NCBI RefSeq assembly: GCF_049446155.1
Contig: NZ_JBMSEE010000003.1
Span: forward strand, 124,001-188,000
Reading direction: 5' to 3'
DNA: 64,000 nucleotides
Source: Rivibacter sp049446155
Lineage (GTDB): Bacteria; Pseudomonadota; Gammaproteobacteria; Burkholderiales; Burkholderiaceae_C
Part shown: piece by piece, positions 7,974-17,920 of the stretch
How positions within the stretch are numbered: the stretch's first letter is position 1
How the letters are laid out: each line of letters starts with the position of its first letter
The notes under the pieces: generated by a model
Told to the model about the DNA's origin: nothing
Seen by the model: only the letters and a program-made list of their open reading frames with translations
Databases searched by the model: none
Program-made: the position numbers and the translations under genes

Positions 7974-8435
7974 TCAAGCGGAAGAATCGGTCGCGGTGAA
8001 CTCGGTCTCCGCAGGGCGGGCGCAATATACCGCACGCCGCAGGGACGGCCAGTCGGCACCCACGCGACGACGCGACGCCGCCAGCCACAGGGCGCGGCGG
8101 GAAGTCGCGGCCGGCTCGAAGCGCAGCAGCAGCCAGGCATCCAGGTCGACGGCCACGGCAAGGCGGCCATTGCGCGCGACGCGACGGCCCCGCAGCGACT
8201 GCAGCCACCACTCCTGGCCATCCCAGCGCAGCTGCTGTGGCGGGCGCCGCCAGCTTGCCACCCACCAGGTGCCGAAGGTCATCGCCACGGCGGCGGGCAA
8301 CAGCCACCGCGGCGCTGCGCCGTCCCATGCCCAGGCCGACCCGCACGCCACCGCGAGCAAGCCCAGGCAAGCCGAGACGATCAGCCACGCTGGCTCGCGC
8401 GGCAGTTCGATTTCGAAGGCAGGTGCGGCTCGCAA
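7974..8435 (-). CDS. Small two-helix membrane protein, YgfX-like topology
   Basis: A predicted 153-residue protein between fabF and rpoE. It has two adjacent membrane segments (about 16-37 and 43-61) followed by a Trp- and Arg-rich soluble domain (WDGQEWWLQSLRG). This layout resembles YgfX/CptA-type proteins, but no diagnostic motif was confirmed. The first in-frame start after the fabF stop is TTG at 8435, 24 bases away, with no ATG before residue 52, so the start is uncertain. Position next to rpoE suggests co-transcription; function unknown. Confidence 0.65.
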   Translation of the reverse strand: MRAAPAFEIELPREPAWLIVSACLGLLAVACGSAWAWDGAAPRWLLPAAVAMTFGTWWVASWRRPPQQLRWDGQEWWLQSLRGRRVARNGRLAVAVDLDAWLLLRFEPAATSRRALWLAASRRRVGADWPSLRRAVYCARPAETEFTATDSSA

Positions 8436-8459
8436 GCCGGCCGATGGCCCGTGCGGGCG

Positions 8460-9704
8460 TCAGACGCGGCGGAACACCAGGGTGCCGTTGGTGCCGCCGA
8501 AGCCGAAGTTGTTCTTCACGGCGACGTCGATCTTCATCTCCCGCGCTGTATTGGCGCAGTAGTCGAGATCGCACTCGGGATCCTGGTTGAAGAGGTTGGT
8601 GGTCGGCGGCGACACCTGATGGTGGATCGCCAGCACCGTGAACACCGACTCGATACCGCCCGCGCCGCCCAGCAGGTGGCCGGTCATCGACTTGGTCGAG
8701 TTGACGACCAGCTTCTTGGCGTGATCGCCGAACGCGAGCTTGATCGCGTTGGTCTCGTTGACGTCACCCAGCGGCGTCGAGGTGCCGTGGGCGTTGAGGT
8801 AATGCACGTCGGCTGCGTTGATGCCGGCGTTCTTGAGCGCCGCGACCATCGAGCGGCGGGGGCCGTCGACGTCGGGCGCGGTCATGTGGAACGCGTCGGC
8901 GCTCATGCCGAAGCCGGTGAGCTCGGCATAGATCTTCGCGCCGCGCTTCTTGGCCGACTCGTACTCCTCGAGCACCATCACGCCGGCGCCCTCGCCGAGC
9001 ACGAAGCCGTCTCGGTCCTTGTCCCAGGGGCGGGAGGCCGTGGCCGGATCGTCGTTGCGGGTCGACAGCGCGCGCGCCGCGGCGAAGCCGCCGATGCCCA
9101 GCGGCGAGACGGTGCTTTCCGCGCCGCCGGCGATCATCACGTCGGCATCGCCGTACTCGATCATGCGCGCGGCCTGGCCGATGCTGTGCAGGCCGGTCGT
9201 GCAGGCGGTGACGATGGCCAGGTTCGGGCCCTTGAAGCCGCACTGGATCGACACGTGGCCCGAGATCATGTTGATGATCGAGGCCGGCACGAAGAACGGT
9301 GAGATCCGTCGCGGCCCGCGTGCCGCGTACTCGATCTGCGTCTCCTCGATCATCGGCAGGCCACCGATGCCGGAGCCGACGATGCAGCCGATGCGCTCAG
9401 CCAACTCGGGCGCAAGTGCTTCGCCGGTGGGCAGGCCTGCATCCTTCACAGCCTGCAGCGAAGCCGCCAGGCCGTAGTGGATGAAGGTGTCCATGTGGCG
9501 GGCTTCCTTGGCCGGGATGTAATCCTCGACGTTGAAGCCCTTGACCTCGCCCGCAAATCGTACGGCCAGGTTCGAGGCATCGAACTTGGTGACGTTGGCG
9601 ATGCCGGACTTGCCGGCGACGAGGTTGCTCCAGGACTCGGCCACCGTGTTGCCCACGGGCGTGACCAGCCCGAGCCCGGTGACGACGACGCGACGACGGC
9701 TCAT
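8460..9704 (-). CDS. fabF: 3-oxoacyl-[ACP] synthase II (KAS II)
   Basis: Condensing enzyme that elongates acyl-ACP with malonyl-ACP. The 414 residues carry the Cys-His-His triad: C168 in VTACTTG, H306 in NAHGTSTPLGD, H343 in SMTGHLLGGAGG; the C-terminal NNFGFGGTNG is present. It lies 45 bases after acpP, the usual acpP-fabF pairing. Length and motifs are typical, with nothing odd. Confidence 0.97.
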   Translation of the reverse strand: MSRRRVVVTGLGLVTPVGNTVAESWSNLVAGKSGIANVTKFDASNLAVRFAGEVKGFNVEDYIPAKEARHMDTFIHYGLAASLQAVKDAGLPTGEALAPELAERIGCIVGSGIGGLPMIEETQIEYAARGPRRISPFFVPASIINMISGHVSIQCGFKGPNLAIVTACTTGLHSIGQAARMIEYGDADVMIAGGAESTVSPLGIGGFAAARALSTRNDDPATASRPWDKDRDGFVLGEGAGVMVLEEYESAKKRGAKIYAELTGFGMSADAFHMTAPDVDGPRRSMVAALKNAGINAADVHYLNAHGTSTPLGDVNETNAIKLAFGDHAKKLVVNSTKSMTGHLLGGAGGIESVFTVLAIHHQVSPPTTNLFNQDPECDLDYCANTAREMKIDVAVKNNFGFGGTNGTLVFRRV

Positions 9705-9749
9705 CGTAAGAAGCGCTGACGGCTGCTGTTCAGGGAGAGAAGGCGCCGA

Positions 9750-9992
9750 TCAGGCGGCCTTGGCGTGCTTGAGCGCGTAGTCGATCGCGTGCTGCACGGT
9801 GGTGATCTTCTCGGCCTCTTCGTCCGGGATCTCGATGCTGAATTCGTCCTCCAGCGCCATCACGAGTTCCACCGTGTCCAGCGAATCGGCGCCCAGGTCG
9901 GCGACGAAAGCCTTCTCGTGGGTGACTTCGGCCTCGGCCACGCCAAGTTGTTCGGCAATGATCTTCTTGACGCGTGCTTCGATATCGCTCAT
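9750..9992 (-). CDS. acpP: Acyl carrier protein
   Basis: Cytoplasmic carrier of growing acyl chains on a phosphopantetheine arm. The 80-residue acidic protein has the attachment serine S37 in LGADSLDTVELV. The start MSDIEARVKK is set by a strong GGAGGAG about 5 bases upstream; ten further codons are open upstream but not used. It has a separate 108-base leader after fabG, consistent with the high independent expression usual for acpP. Confidence 0.97.
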   Translation of the reverse strand: MSDIEARVKKIIAEQLGVAEAEVTHEKAFVADLGADSLDTVELVMALEDEFSIEIPDEEAEKITTVQHAIDYALKHAKAA

Positions 9993-10029
9993 GAACTCCT
10001 CCAGGGAGGTAACGGAAAACAAGGGGGGG

Positions 10030-10035
10030 ATTCTA
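10030..10035 (-). promoter_or_regulatory. Possible -10 element for acpP-fabF
   Basis: TAGAAT on the minus strand (5 of 6 to TATAAT) lies 37 bases before the acpP start in the fabG-acpP gap. No good -35 sequence is visible at 16-18 bases, so this is weak. Confidence 0.3.
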
Positions 10036-10100
10036 AGGGGTCTAGGGTGTCGGACCTAAGTCAGCCCCGGCGGGGGAAAACCTGACCGGCGCGGCAGGCC

Positions 10101-10850
10101 TCAGCCCATGTACATGCCGCCGTTGACGTGCAGCTCGGTGCCGGTGATGTAGCCGGCGCCCGGCGAGGCCAGGAACACCACGGCCTGGGCGATCTCCTCC
10201 GGCGCGCCAAGGCGGCCCAGCGGGATCTGGCCCAGCAGCGCGTCCTTCTGGGCCTGAGGCAGGGCCTCGGTCATGTCGGTCTGGATGAAGCCCGGCGCGA
10301 CGCAATTGACGGTGATGCCGCGGCTGCCCAGTTCGCGCGCCAGCGCCCGGGTCATGCCCGCCACGCCGGCCTTGGCGGCCGCGTAGTTGGCCTGGCCGGG
10401 GTTGCCCGAGGCGCCCACCACGGAAGTGATGCTGACGATGCGGCCGTAGCGCTGCTTCATCATCGGACGCATGACGGCGCGGCTGGCGCGGAACACGGCC
10501 TTCAGGTTGGTGTCGTGGACGGCGTCCCAGTCTTCGTCCTTCATGCGCATCGCGAGCTGGTCGCGCGTGATGCCGGCGTTGTTGACGAGGATATGGATCG
10601 CGCCGTGCTGCTTGACGATGCCGTCGATGGCCGCCTCCAGCGCCGCGGCGTCGGTCACGTCGAGCTTGAGGCCTGCGCCGCCATGAGGCGCCAGCGCATC
10701 GCCGATCGCGGCTGCGCCCGACTCGGTGGTCGCGGTGCCGATGACCTTGACGCCCTGGGCGGCCAGCGCCATCGCGATCGCGCGGCCGATGCCGCGGCTG
10801 GCCCCGGTGACCAGGGCCACCTGGCCGGAAAGCGTGGTGACGTCGCTCAT
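10101..10850 (-). CDS. fabG: 3-oxoacyl-[ACP] reductase
   Basis: NADPH-dependent reduction of 3-oxoacyl-ACP. The 249-residue short-chain dehydrogenase has the cofactor motif TGASRGIG (15-22) and catalytic N115, S143, Y156 and K160 (QANYAAAKAG). The ATG overlaps the fabD stop as ATGA, so translation is coupled; the open frame continues upstream inside fabD but is not used. The C-terminus TGTELHVNGGMYMG is typical of FabG. Confidence 0.97.
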   Translation of the reverse strand: MSDVTTLSGQVALVTGASRGIGRAIAMALAAQGVKVIGTATTESGAAAIGDALAPHGGAGLKLDVTDAAALEAAIDGIVKQHGAIHILVNNAGITRDQLAMRMKDEDWDAVHDTNLKAVFRASRAVMRPMMKQRYGRIVSITSVVGASGNPGQANYAAAKAGVAGMTRALARELGSRGITVNCVAPGFIQTDMTEALPQAQKDALLGQIPLGRLGAPEEIAQAVVFLASPGAGYITGTELHVNGGMYMG

Positions 10851-11788
10851 TGGAGGATTTCCTTCTGTTCGACCAGCGTGGCCGGGTCGGCAATGCCGCC
10901 GGCCACGATCTCGGCGTCGATGCGCTTGGCCAGACCTTGCAGCACCTTGCCAGGACCGCATTCGATGACATGCGTAATGCCGCGCGCCTTGAGCGCCTGC
11001 ACCGTCTCGACCCAGCGCACCGGGCCGAAGGCCTGGCGATAGAGCGCATCGCGGATCGCCTGCGGACCGGCCTCGGCCTTCACGTCGATGTTGTTGATCA
11101 CGGCGATCTTCGGCGCCGCGAAGCTGGTCGCCGCCAGCTGGGCCTTCAGCCGCTCGGCGGCCGGCTTCATCAGGCTCGAATGGAACGGCGCCGACACGGG
11201 CAGCGGCAGCGCACGCTTGGCACCCTTGGCCTTGAGCACTTCGCAGGCCTTCTCGACCCCGGCCTTGCTGCCGGCGATCACGGTCTGCGCAGGATCGTTG
11301 AAGTTCACCGCCTCGACCACCTCGCCGCTGGCCGCCGCCGCTTCGGCGCAGCCTTCGATCACGGCCTGCGAGGCCAGGCCCAGCACGGCCGCCATGCCGC
11401 CCGCGCCGACCGGCACCGCGTCTTGCATCGCCTGAGCGCGAAAGCGCACCAGCTTGACCGCGTCACCGAGCGTCAGGCTGCCCGCCGCGACCAGCGCGCT
11501 GTACTCGCCCAGCGAATGGCCCGCCACCGCGGCCGGCGCACGGCCGCCCTCGGCCAGCCACGCGCGCCAGCAGGCGACGGCTGCCGTCAGCATCACCGGC
11601 TGGGTGTTGGTCGTGAGGTCCAGCTGCTCCTTGGGGCCGCTCTTGATCAGCGCACCGAGGTCTTCGCCCAGCGCGGCCGAAGCCTCGGCCAGCGTGTCGC
11701 GCACGGCCGCATGCTCGCCCCAGGCGTCGAGCATGCCGACGGCCTGCGAGCCCTGGCCGGGAAAGACAAAGGCGAACGAGATCGTCAT
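10847..11788 (-). CDS. fabD: Malonyl-CoA:ACP transacylase
   Basis: Transfers malonyl from CoA to ACP for chain extension. The 313 residues include the N-terminal FPGQGSQ, nucleophile S92 in GHSLGEYSAL and catalytic H203 in SAPFHSSLM. Its stop overlaps fabG by 4 bases; fabH lies 58 bases upstream. Length and motifs are standard. Confidence 0.97.
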   Translation of the reverse strand: MTISFAFVFPGQGSQAVGMLDAWGEHAAVRDTLAEASAALGEDLGALIKSGPKEQLDLTTNTQPVMLTAAVACWRAWLAEGGRAPAAVAGHSLGEYSALVAAGSLTLGDAVKLVRFRAQAMQDAVPVGAGGMAAVLGLASQAVIEGCAEAAAASGEVVEAVNFNDPAQTVIAGSKAGVEKACEVLKAKGAKRALPLPVSAPFHSSLMKPAAERLKAQLAATSFAAPKIAVINNIDVKAEAGPQAIRDALYRQAFGPVRWVETVQALKARGITHVIECGPGKVLQGLAKRIDAEIVAGGIADPATLVEQKEILQ

Positions 11789-11846
11789 CTGTGGTGGTCT
11801 CCAGGTTCGTGAGAGCGCGGCCTTGCAGCCGCGTGCCGCCGCTCGG

Positions 11847-12857
11847 TCAGAAGTCGAGCAGCACGGCGCCCCAGGTGAAGCCGCCGCCCACGCCTTCGAG
11901 CATGACCGTATCGCCGCGCTTCACGCGCCCGGCGCGCACCGCGTGGTCGAGCGCGAGCGGAATCGAGGCGGCCGAGGTGTTGCCGTGCTCGTCGACCGTG
12001 ACGACGAGCTTGTCCATCGGCAGCTTCAGCTTCTTGGCCGTGCCCTGCATGATGCGGATGTTGGCCTGGTGCGGAATCAGCCAGTCGATGTCGGCTTCGG
12101 TGCGGCCCGACTTGTCGAGCACCGCGCGGGCGGCCTGCTCGAGCACGCCGACCGCCAGCTTGAACACGGCCTGGCCGTCCATCTTGAGCAGCGGATCGCC
12201 GAGCACCTTGCCGTTGGCCACGGTGCCGGGCGTGCACAGGATCTCGACATGGCGACCGTCGGCATGCAGCTCGGTGGCCAGGATGCCCGGCGTGTCGCTC
12301 GCTTCGAGCACCACGGCACCGGCGCCGTCGCCGAACAGCACGCAGGTCGTGCGGTCGTTGAAGTCGAGGATGCGCGAGAACACCTCGGCGCCGACCACCA
12401 GCGCGCAGCGCGCGCTGCCGGTGCGGATCATCGCGTCGGCGATCGTGAGCGCATAGACGAAGCCCGAGCACACGGCCTGCACGTCGAACGCCGGGCAACC
12501 ATGCACGCCGAGCTTGCGCTGCAACAGGCAGGCCGCCGACGGGAAGATCATGTCCGGCGTCGAGGTCGCGACGATGATCAGGTCGATCTCGTCGGCGCGG
12601 CGGCCGGCCGACTCGAGCGCGTGGCGGGCCGCCTCGAGCGCGAGGTCGCTGGTCGTGACACCCTCGTCGGCGAAGTGGCGCGCCCGGATGCCGGTGCGCT
12701 CGACGATCCACTCGTCCGAGGTCTCGATGCCGCGCGTGGCGAGATCGGCCGCGAACTCGGCGTTCGTGATGCGCTTGGGAGGAAGGTAGCTGCCGGTGCC
12801 GGTGATGCGCGAGTAGCGCACTGCAGCGGCAGGCTGCGAGGAAGTGGTAGCAGTCAT
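11847..12857 (-). CDS. fabH: 3-oxoacyl-[ACP] synthase III (KAS III)
   Basis: Initiates fatty-acid synthesis from acetyl-CoA and malonyl-ACP. The 336-residue thiolase-fold protein has the triad C130 (QAVCSGF), H263 (IPHQANIRI) and N291 (HGNTSAAS). The first 13 residues (MTATTSSQPAAAV) form a short extra N-terminus. The ATG overlaps the plsX stop as ATGA. Confidence 0.97.
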   Translation of the reverse strand: MTATTSSQPAAAVRYSRITGTGSYLPPKRITNAEFAADLATRGIETSDEWIVERTGIRARHFADEGVTTSDLALEAARHALESAGRRADEIDLIIVATSTPDMIFPSAACLLQRKLGVHGCPAFDVQAVCSGFVYALTIADAMIRTGSARCALVVGAEVFSRILDFNDRTTCVLFGDGAGAVVLEASDTPGILATELHADGRHVEILCTPGTVANGKVLGDPLLKMDGQAVFKLAVGVLEQAARAVLDKSGRTEADIDWLIPHQANIRIMQGTAKKLKLPMDKLVVTVDEHGNTSAASIPLALDHAVRAGRVKRGDTVMLEGVGGGFTWGAVLLDF

Positions 12858-13930
12858 GCGGCTTGGGCCACCGTCGTGTCGCCGCCGGGATCGCCGCTGG
12901 GCATGGCCTGCAGCGTCTCGAGAATGCGGTCGTGGACGCGATCGAGCAGTCGGTTTCGCGCCGCATCATACGCGCGGTTCAGCGCCTGCTCGAAAGCGAA
13001 GGCATCGGCTGAACCGTGGCTCTTGAACACCAGGCCGCGCAGGCCGAGCAAGGCGGCGCCGTTGTAGCGCCGATGGTCGACGCGGTGCTTGAAGTGCTTG
13101 AGAACCGGCAGGGCCACGACCGCGGCGAGCTTGCTGTACCAGCTGCGCGTGAACTCCTGCTTGATCATCGTCGAAAGCATCGACGCCAGGCCCTCGGCCG
13201 TCTTGAGCGCCACGTTGCCGACGAAGCCGTCGCACACGACCAGGTCGGTCGTGCCCTTGAAGATGTCGTTGCCCTCCACGTTGCCGTGGAAGTTCAGGTG
13301 GCCGCCGGCCGCCGCCTCGCGCAGCAGCTCGCCGGCACGCTTGATCGTGTCGCCGCCCTTGATGGCCTCTTCGCCGATGTTGAGCAGGCCGACCGTCGGG
13401 TCTTCCTTGCCCTCGACCGCGGCGACCAGCGCAGTGCCCATCACCGCGAACTGCAGCAGGTGCTCGGCCGTGCAGTCGACGTTGGCGCCCAGGTCGAGCA
13501 CGGTGGTGTGGCCGTCCAACTGGTTGGGCATCACGGTGGCGATCGCCGGGCGGTCGATGCCGTCGAGCGTCTTGAGCAGGTAGCGCGCCACCGCCATCAG
13601 CGCGCCGGTGTTGCCGGCCGACACGCAGGCCTGAGCGGCGGGCGCGCCGTCGGCACCGGCCTTGAGCTGCGAGATCGCGACGCGCATCGAAGAGTCCTTC
13701 TTGCGGCGCAGCGCGACCTCGACCGAGTCGTCCATCGTGACGACCTCACTGGCGGCAACGATGCGGCAGCGCGCCCAGCCGGCCGCTTCGGCAAGCGCCT
13801 CGGGGCGCCCCACCAGCAGCAGCTCGGCCTGCGGATGGGCAGCCAGGAAGGCGCGGCTGGCCGGCAGCGTCACGGACGGGCCGTGGTCACCGCCCATGCA
13901 GTCGACGGCAATGCGGATCACGTCGGTCAT
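12854..13930 (-). CDS. plsX: Phosphate acyltransferase PlsX
   Basis: Converts acyl-ACP to acyl-phosphate for phospholipid synthesis. The 358-residue protein begins MTDVIRIAVDCMGGDHGPSV, the typical PlsX start; seven further codons upstream to a TTG are open but the ATG is preferred. Family motifs ASEVVTMDD and CVSAGNTGALMA are present. It is coupled to fabH by a 4-base overlap and lies 122 bases after rpmF. Confidence 0.96.
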   Translation of the reverse strand: MTDVIRIAVDCMGGDHGPSVTLPASRAFLAAHPQAELLLVGRPEALAEAAGWARCRIVAASEVVTMDDSVEVALRRKKDSSMRVAISQLKAGADGAPAAQACVSAGNTGALMAVARYLLKTLDGIDRPAIATVMPNQLDGHTTVLDLGANVDCTAEHLLQFAVMGTALVAAVEGKEDPTVGLLNIGEEAIKGGDTIKRAGELLREAAAGGHLNFHGNVEGNDIFKGTTDLVVCDGFVGNVALKTAEGLASMLSTMIKQEFTRSWYSKLAAVVALPVLKHFKHRVDHRRYNGAALLGLRGLVFKSHGSADAFAFEQALNRAYDAARNRLLDRVHDRILETLQAMPSGDPGGDTTVAQAA

Positions 13931-14052
13931 CGCGGCATCCCGATGCGGCAAGCCAATGAGAGCGCCCGGCCGCCTGCGTCACAGGGGGCCGGGCGTACAG
14001 GAATGCAATCGGCGATCGTCACCATTCGCGCAGTGTGCGCGAACGCGAGGAC

Positions 14053-14235
14053 TCAGGCGTCGGCCTTGGTCTTCACGACCTTGCGGCCGCGATAGAAACC
14101 GTTGGGGCTGATGTGGTGACGCAGGTGCGTCTCGCCCGTCGTGGGCTCGACGGCGATGCCCGGCGTGCCCAGGGCATTGTGCGAACGGTGCATGCCGCGC
14201 TTGGAGGGCGACTTCTTGTTTTGCTGAACGGCCAT
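14053..14235 (-). CDS. rpmF: 50S ribosomal protein bL32
   Basis: The 60-residue basic protein MAVQQNKKSPSKRGMHRSHN is the typical bL32 start; the C-terminus RGRKVVKTKADA is family-like. The zinc-binding cysteines seen in some bL32 proteins are absent, as in other proteobacterial forms. AGGAG lies about 7 bases before the ATG. It sits between yceD and plsX, the conserved order. Confidence 0.97.
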   Translation of the reverse strand: MAVQQNKKSPSKRGMHRSHNALGTPGIAVEPTTGETHLRHHISPNGFYRGRKVVKTKADA

Positions 14236-14395
14236 GATGGGCTCCTAAATGCAGAGGTGGCTGCGCGAGGGTCGCGCCCGTGGGCACCAGCCGGGATCGG
14301 TGGGATCCCCAGGCGAGCGTCCAGCCACATGACGCGCCGGATGGCACTGCATGGCCATCCGCAAAAGCCGGCTAGTGTAGCACAGGGGTCGTCGC

Positions 14396-14956
14396 TCAAT
14401 CGCCCGCTTTCTTGAGCTTGGCAAGGGCGGCAAACGGATTCGGCTTGGCGGGTTCGTTGTCGGCATCCGGCTGCGCTGGCGCCGCTGCCGGAACCGGCAG
14501 CGGCTTGGGACACACCTCGTGACGCGGCACGATCGGCAGCGCCAGCAGCAGCTCGTCTTCGACCAGCTCGATCAGGTCGAGCGAGCGCGACAGCGGCAAG
14601 ACGTCGTCCTCGCTGTCGGCGTCCAGCGCCGCGGCGGCGGCTTCGCCTCCGTCGACGAAACGCAGGCGGCGATCGACCTCGACCGGCGCCGTCACCGGCG
14701 CGAGGCAGCGCTGGCACTCGAGCGGCATCTCGACCGCCGCATGCAGGTGCAGCCAGATTTCGGCGGGTGCACCGACGCGCGTCTTGCGCTCGCCTTGCGC
14801 GCGCCAGCTCACCAGCGGCGCGGACTCGGCAGCGACGGCCGACTCGGCGAGCCTCGGCAGATCGGCCAGCGGTGCCTGGCCTTGCAGTTCGGTGCCCGCG
14901 GTCGCGAAGGCCGCGACGTCCAGGCGCCTGGGGTTGTGTTCTCGGGGAGCGGCCAT
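14396..14956 (-). CDS. yceD: DUF177/YceD family protein
   Basis: Small acidic protein of the YceD family, almost always encoded before rpmF and linked to 23S rRNA accumulation in some organisms. The 186 residues carry the family CxxC in PLECQRCLAPV and an acidic middle. The frame extends to 15013, but that would overlap maf, which is divergent, so the ATG at 14956 is preferred. TACACT lies 6 bases before that ATG, so the message may be leaderless. Confidence 0.9.
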   Translation of the reverse strand: MAAPREHNPRRLDVAAFATAGTELQGQAPLADLPRLAESAVAAESAPLVSWRAQGERKTRVGAPAEIWLHLHAAVEMPLECQRCLAPVTAPVEVDRRLRFVDGGEAAAAALDADSEDDVLPLSRSLDLIELVEDELLLALPIVPRHEVCPKPLPVPAAAPAQPDADNEPAKPNPFAALAKLKKAGD

Positions 14957-15011
14957 GGCGGCAGTGTAGGCGCCGTATCCGCGCCGGGCCCGTGCAGGAC
15001 AATGCGCCGCC

Positions 15012-15611
15012 ATGTCAGCCTCTTCGCCCCGCCTCGTGCTCGGCTCGACTTCGCGCTACCGCCGCGAGCTGCTCGAGCGCCTTCGCCTGCCCTTCGATGT
15101 CGACCGCCCGGCGGTCGACGAAACCGCGCAACCCGGCGAGGCGCCGGCCGCGCTCGCCGAACGGCTCGCGCTGGAGAAGGCGCGCGAGGTCGCGATGCGG
15201 CACCCGGGTGCCGTGGTGATCGGCTCCGACCAGGTGGCCGACCTCGACGGCCAGGCGATCGGCAAGCCCGGCACGCACGAACGCGCGGTCGAGCAGCTGC
15301 GCAGCATGCGCGGCCGCACGGTCGTGTTCCAGACCGCGGTGGCCGTGGTCAATGCGTCCACGGGCTTCGAGGCACTGCGGCGCGTGCCGGTGCAGGTGCG
15401 CTTTCGCGCCCTGGACGACGACGAGATCGAGACCTACCTGCGCCTCGAACAACCTTACGACTGCGCCGGCAGCGCCAAGAGCGAGACGCTGGGCATCGCC
15501 TTGCTGGAGGCGATCACGTCCGACGATCCGACGGCGCTGGTCGGCCTGCCGCTGATCGCCACCTGCGAACTGCTGCGCCAGGCCGGCATCGACCCGGTTC
15601 GACGCGGATGA
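15012..15611 (+). CDS. maf: Maf-family nucleotide pyrophosphatase, YceF type
   Basis: House-cleaning pyrophosphatase; the YceF branch acts on 7-methyl-GTP. The 199 residues begin with LVLGSTSRYRRELLERL, the nucleotide-binding signature of the YceF subgroup, and have GSDQVADLDG and KPGTHERA. It is divergent from yceD across 55 bases. GACAAT ends 8 bases before the ATG, giving a very short or absent leader. The stop overlaps the next gene as ATGA. Subgroup assignment rests on motif likeness. Confidence 0.92.
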   Translation: MSASSPRLVLGSTSRYRRELLERLRLPFDVDRPAVDETAQPGEAPAALAERLALEKAREVAMRHPGAVVIGSDQVADLDGQAIGKPGTHERAVEQLRSMRGRTVVFQTAVAVVNASTGFEALRRVPVQVRFRALDDDEIETYLRLEQPYDCAGSAKSETLGIALLEAITSDDPTALVGLPLIATCELLRQAGIDPVRRG

Positions 15612-16399
15612 ACGCCGTCGCGCCGCGCCCGGGCACGCTGCTGCTGGTGCCCAACACCCTGGATCTCGGCACCTGGAGCGGGCCCGACGAGGCGCCCGAC
15701 CTGCGCAGCGTGCTGCCGCAAGCCGTGATCGAGACAGCCGCCGGCCTCGGCCACTGGGTGTGCGAGAACGCCAAGAGCACGCGGGCGATGCTCAAGCGCA
15801 TCGGCGCGCTCGTGCCGCTGTCGCAGCCGCTGCAGGCGCTCGACTTGAAAGAGCTGCCGCGCCCGCCCAAGGGCGCACGCGCAGCGACCGACGACGGCGC
15901 CATGCTCGATGCGCTGCTCGCGCCCGCGCTGGCCGGACATGATCTCGGCCTGGTGTCGGAAGCGGGGCTACCAGGCGTTGCGGACCCGGGTGCCGCGCTC
16001 GTCGCACGGGCCCATCGGCGGGGCATCCCGGTGCGCGCGCTGTCCGGCCCGAGCTCGATCACGCTGGCACTGGCCGCCAGCGGACTCAACGGGCAAAGCT
16101 TCGCGTTCGTGGGCTATGTGCCTCAAGACAGCGCCGCGCTGGCCCAGCGGCTGCGCGAGCTCGAGCAGGTCTCGCGCAAGCTGGCGCAGACGCAGGTCCT
16201 GATCGAGACGCCCTACCGCAACGCGGCCCTGTGGCAGGCGCTGCTGGCCGGGCTATCGCCGGCGACGCAGCTGTCGGTCAGCTGCGGACTCACGCTGGAA
16301 GGCGGCTTCAGCCGCACCGACACGGTGGCGCGCTGGCGAACAGCGCCGCCAATCGACTGGCCGGCACAACGGCCGGCGGTGTTCCTGCTGCTGGCCTGA
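15608..16399 (+). CDS. RsmI-like SAM-dependent methyltransferase (tetrapyrrole methylase fold)
   Basis: A 263-residue protein of the tetrapyrrole methylase superfamily, which includes RsmI (16S rRNA ribose methylation at C1402). Visible are LLLVPNTLDLG at the N-terminus, SEAGLPGVADPGAALV (the RsmI-type SDAGxPxxSDPG region) and ALSGPSSITLALAASG. It differs from RsmI at the N-terminus and lacks the C-terminal DNA-binding-like tail, so it may be the paralogue often seen next to maf rather than rsmI itself. Translationally coupled to maf by ATGA. Confidence 0.85.
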   Translation: MNAVAPRPGTLLLVPNTLDLGTWSGPDEAPDLRSVLPQAVIETAAGLGHWVCENAKSTRAMLKRIGALVPLSQPLQALDLKELPRPPKGARAATDDGAMLDALLAPALAGHDLGLVSEAGLPGVADPGAALVARAHRRGIPVRALSGPSSITLALAASGLNGQSFAFVGYVPQDSAALAQRLRELEQVSRKLAQTQVLIETPYRNAALWQALLAGLSPATQLSVSCGLTLEGGFSRTDTVARWRTAPPIDWPAQRPAVFLLLA

Positions 16400-16417
16400 C
16401 CGACGGGCCGGCAGCGC

Positions 16418-17875
<1,458 letters not shown>

Positions 17876-17920
17876 GCGGGGATTATCGCCGCAGAGCCGG
17901 AAGCCCGGTCGGCGCAGGCC

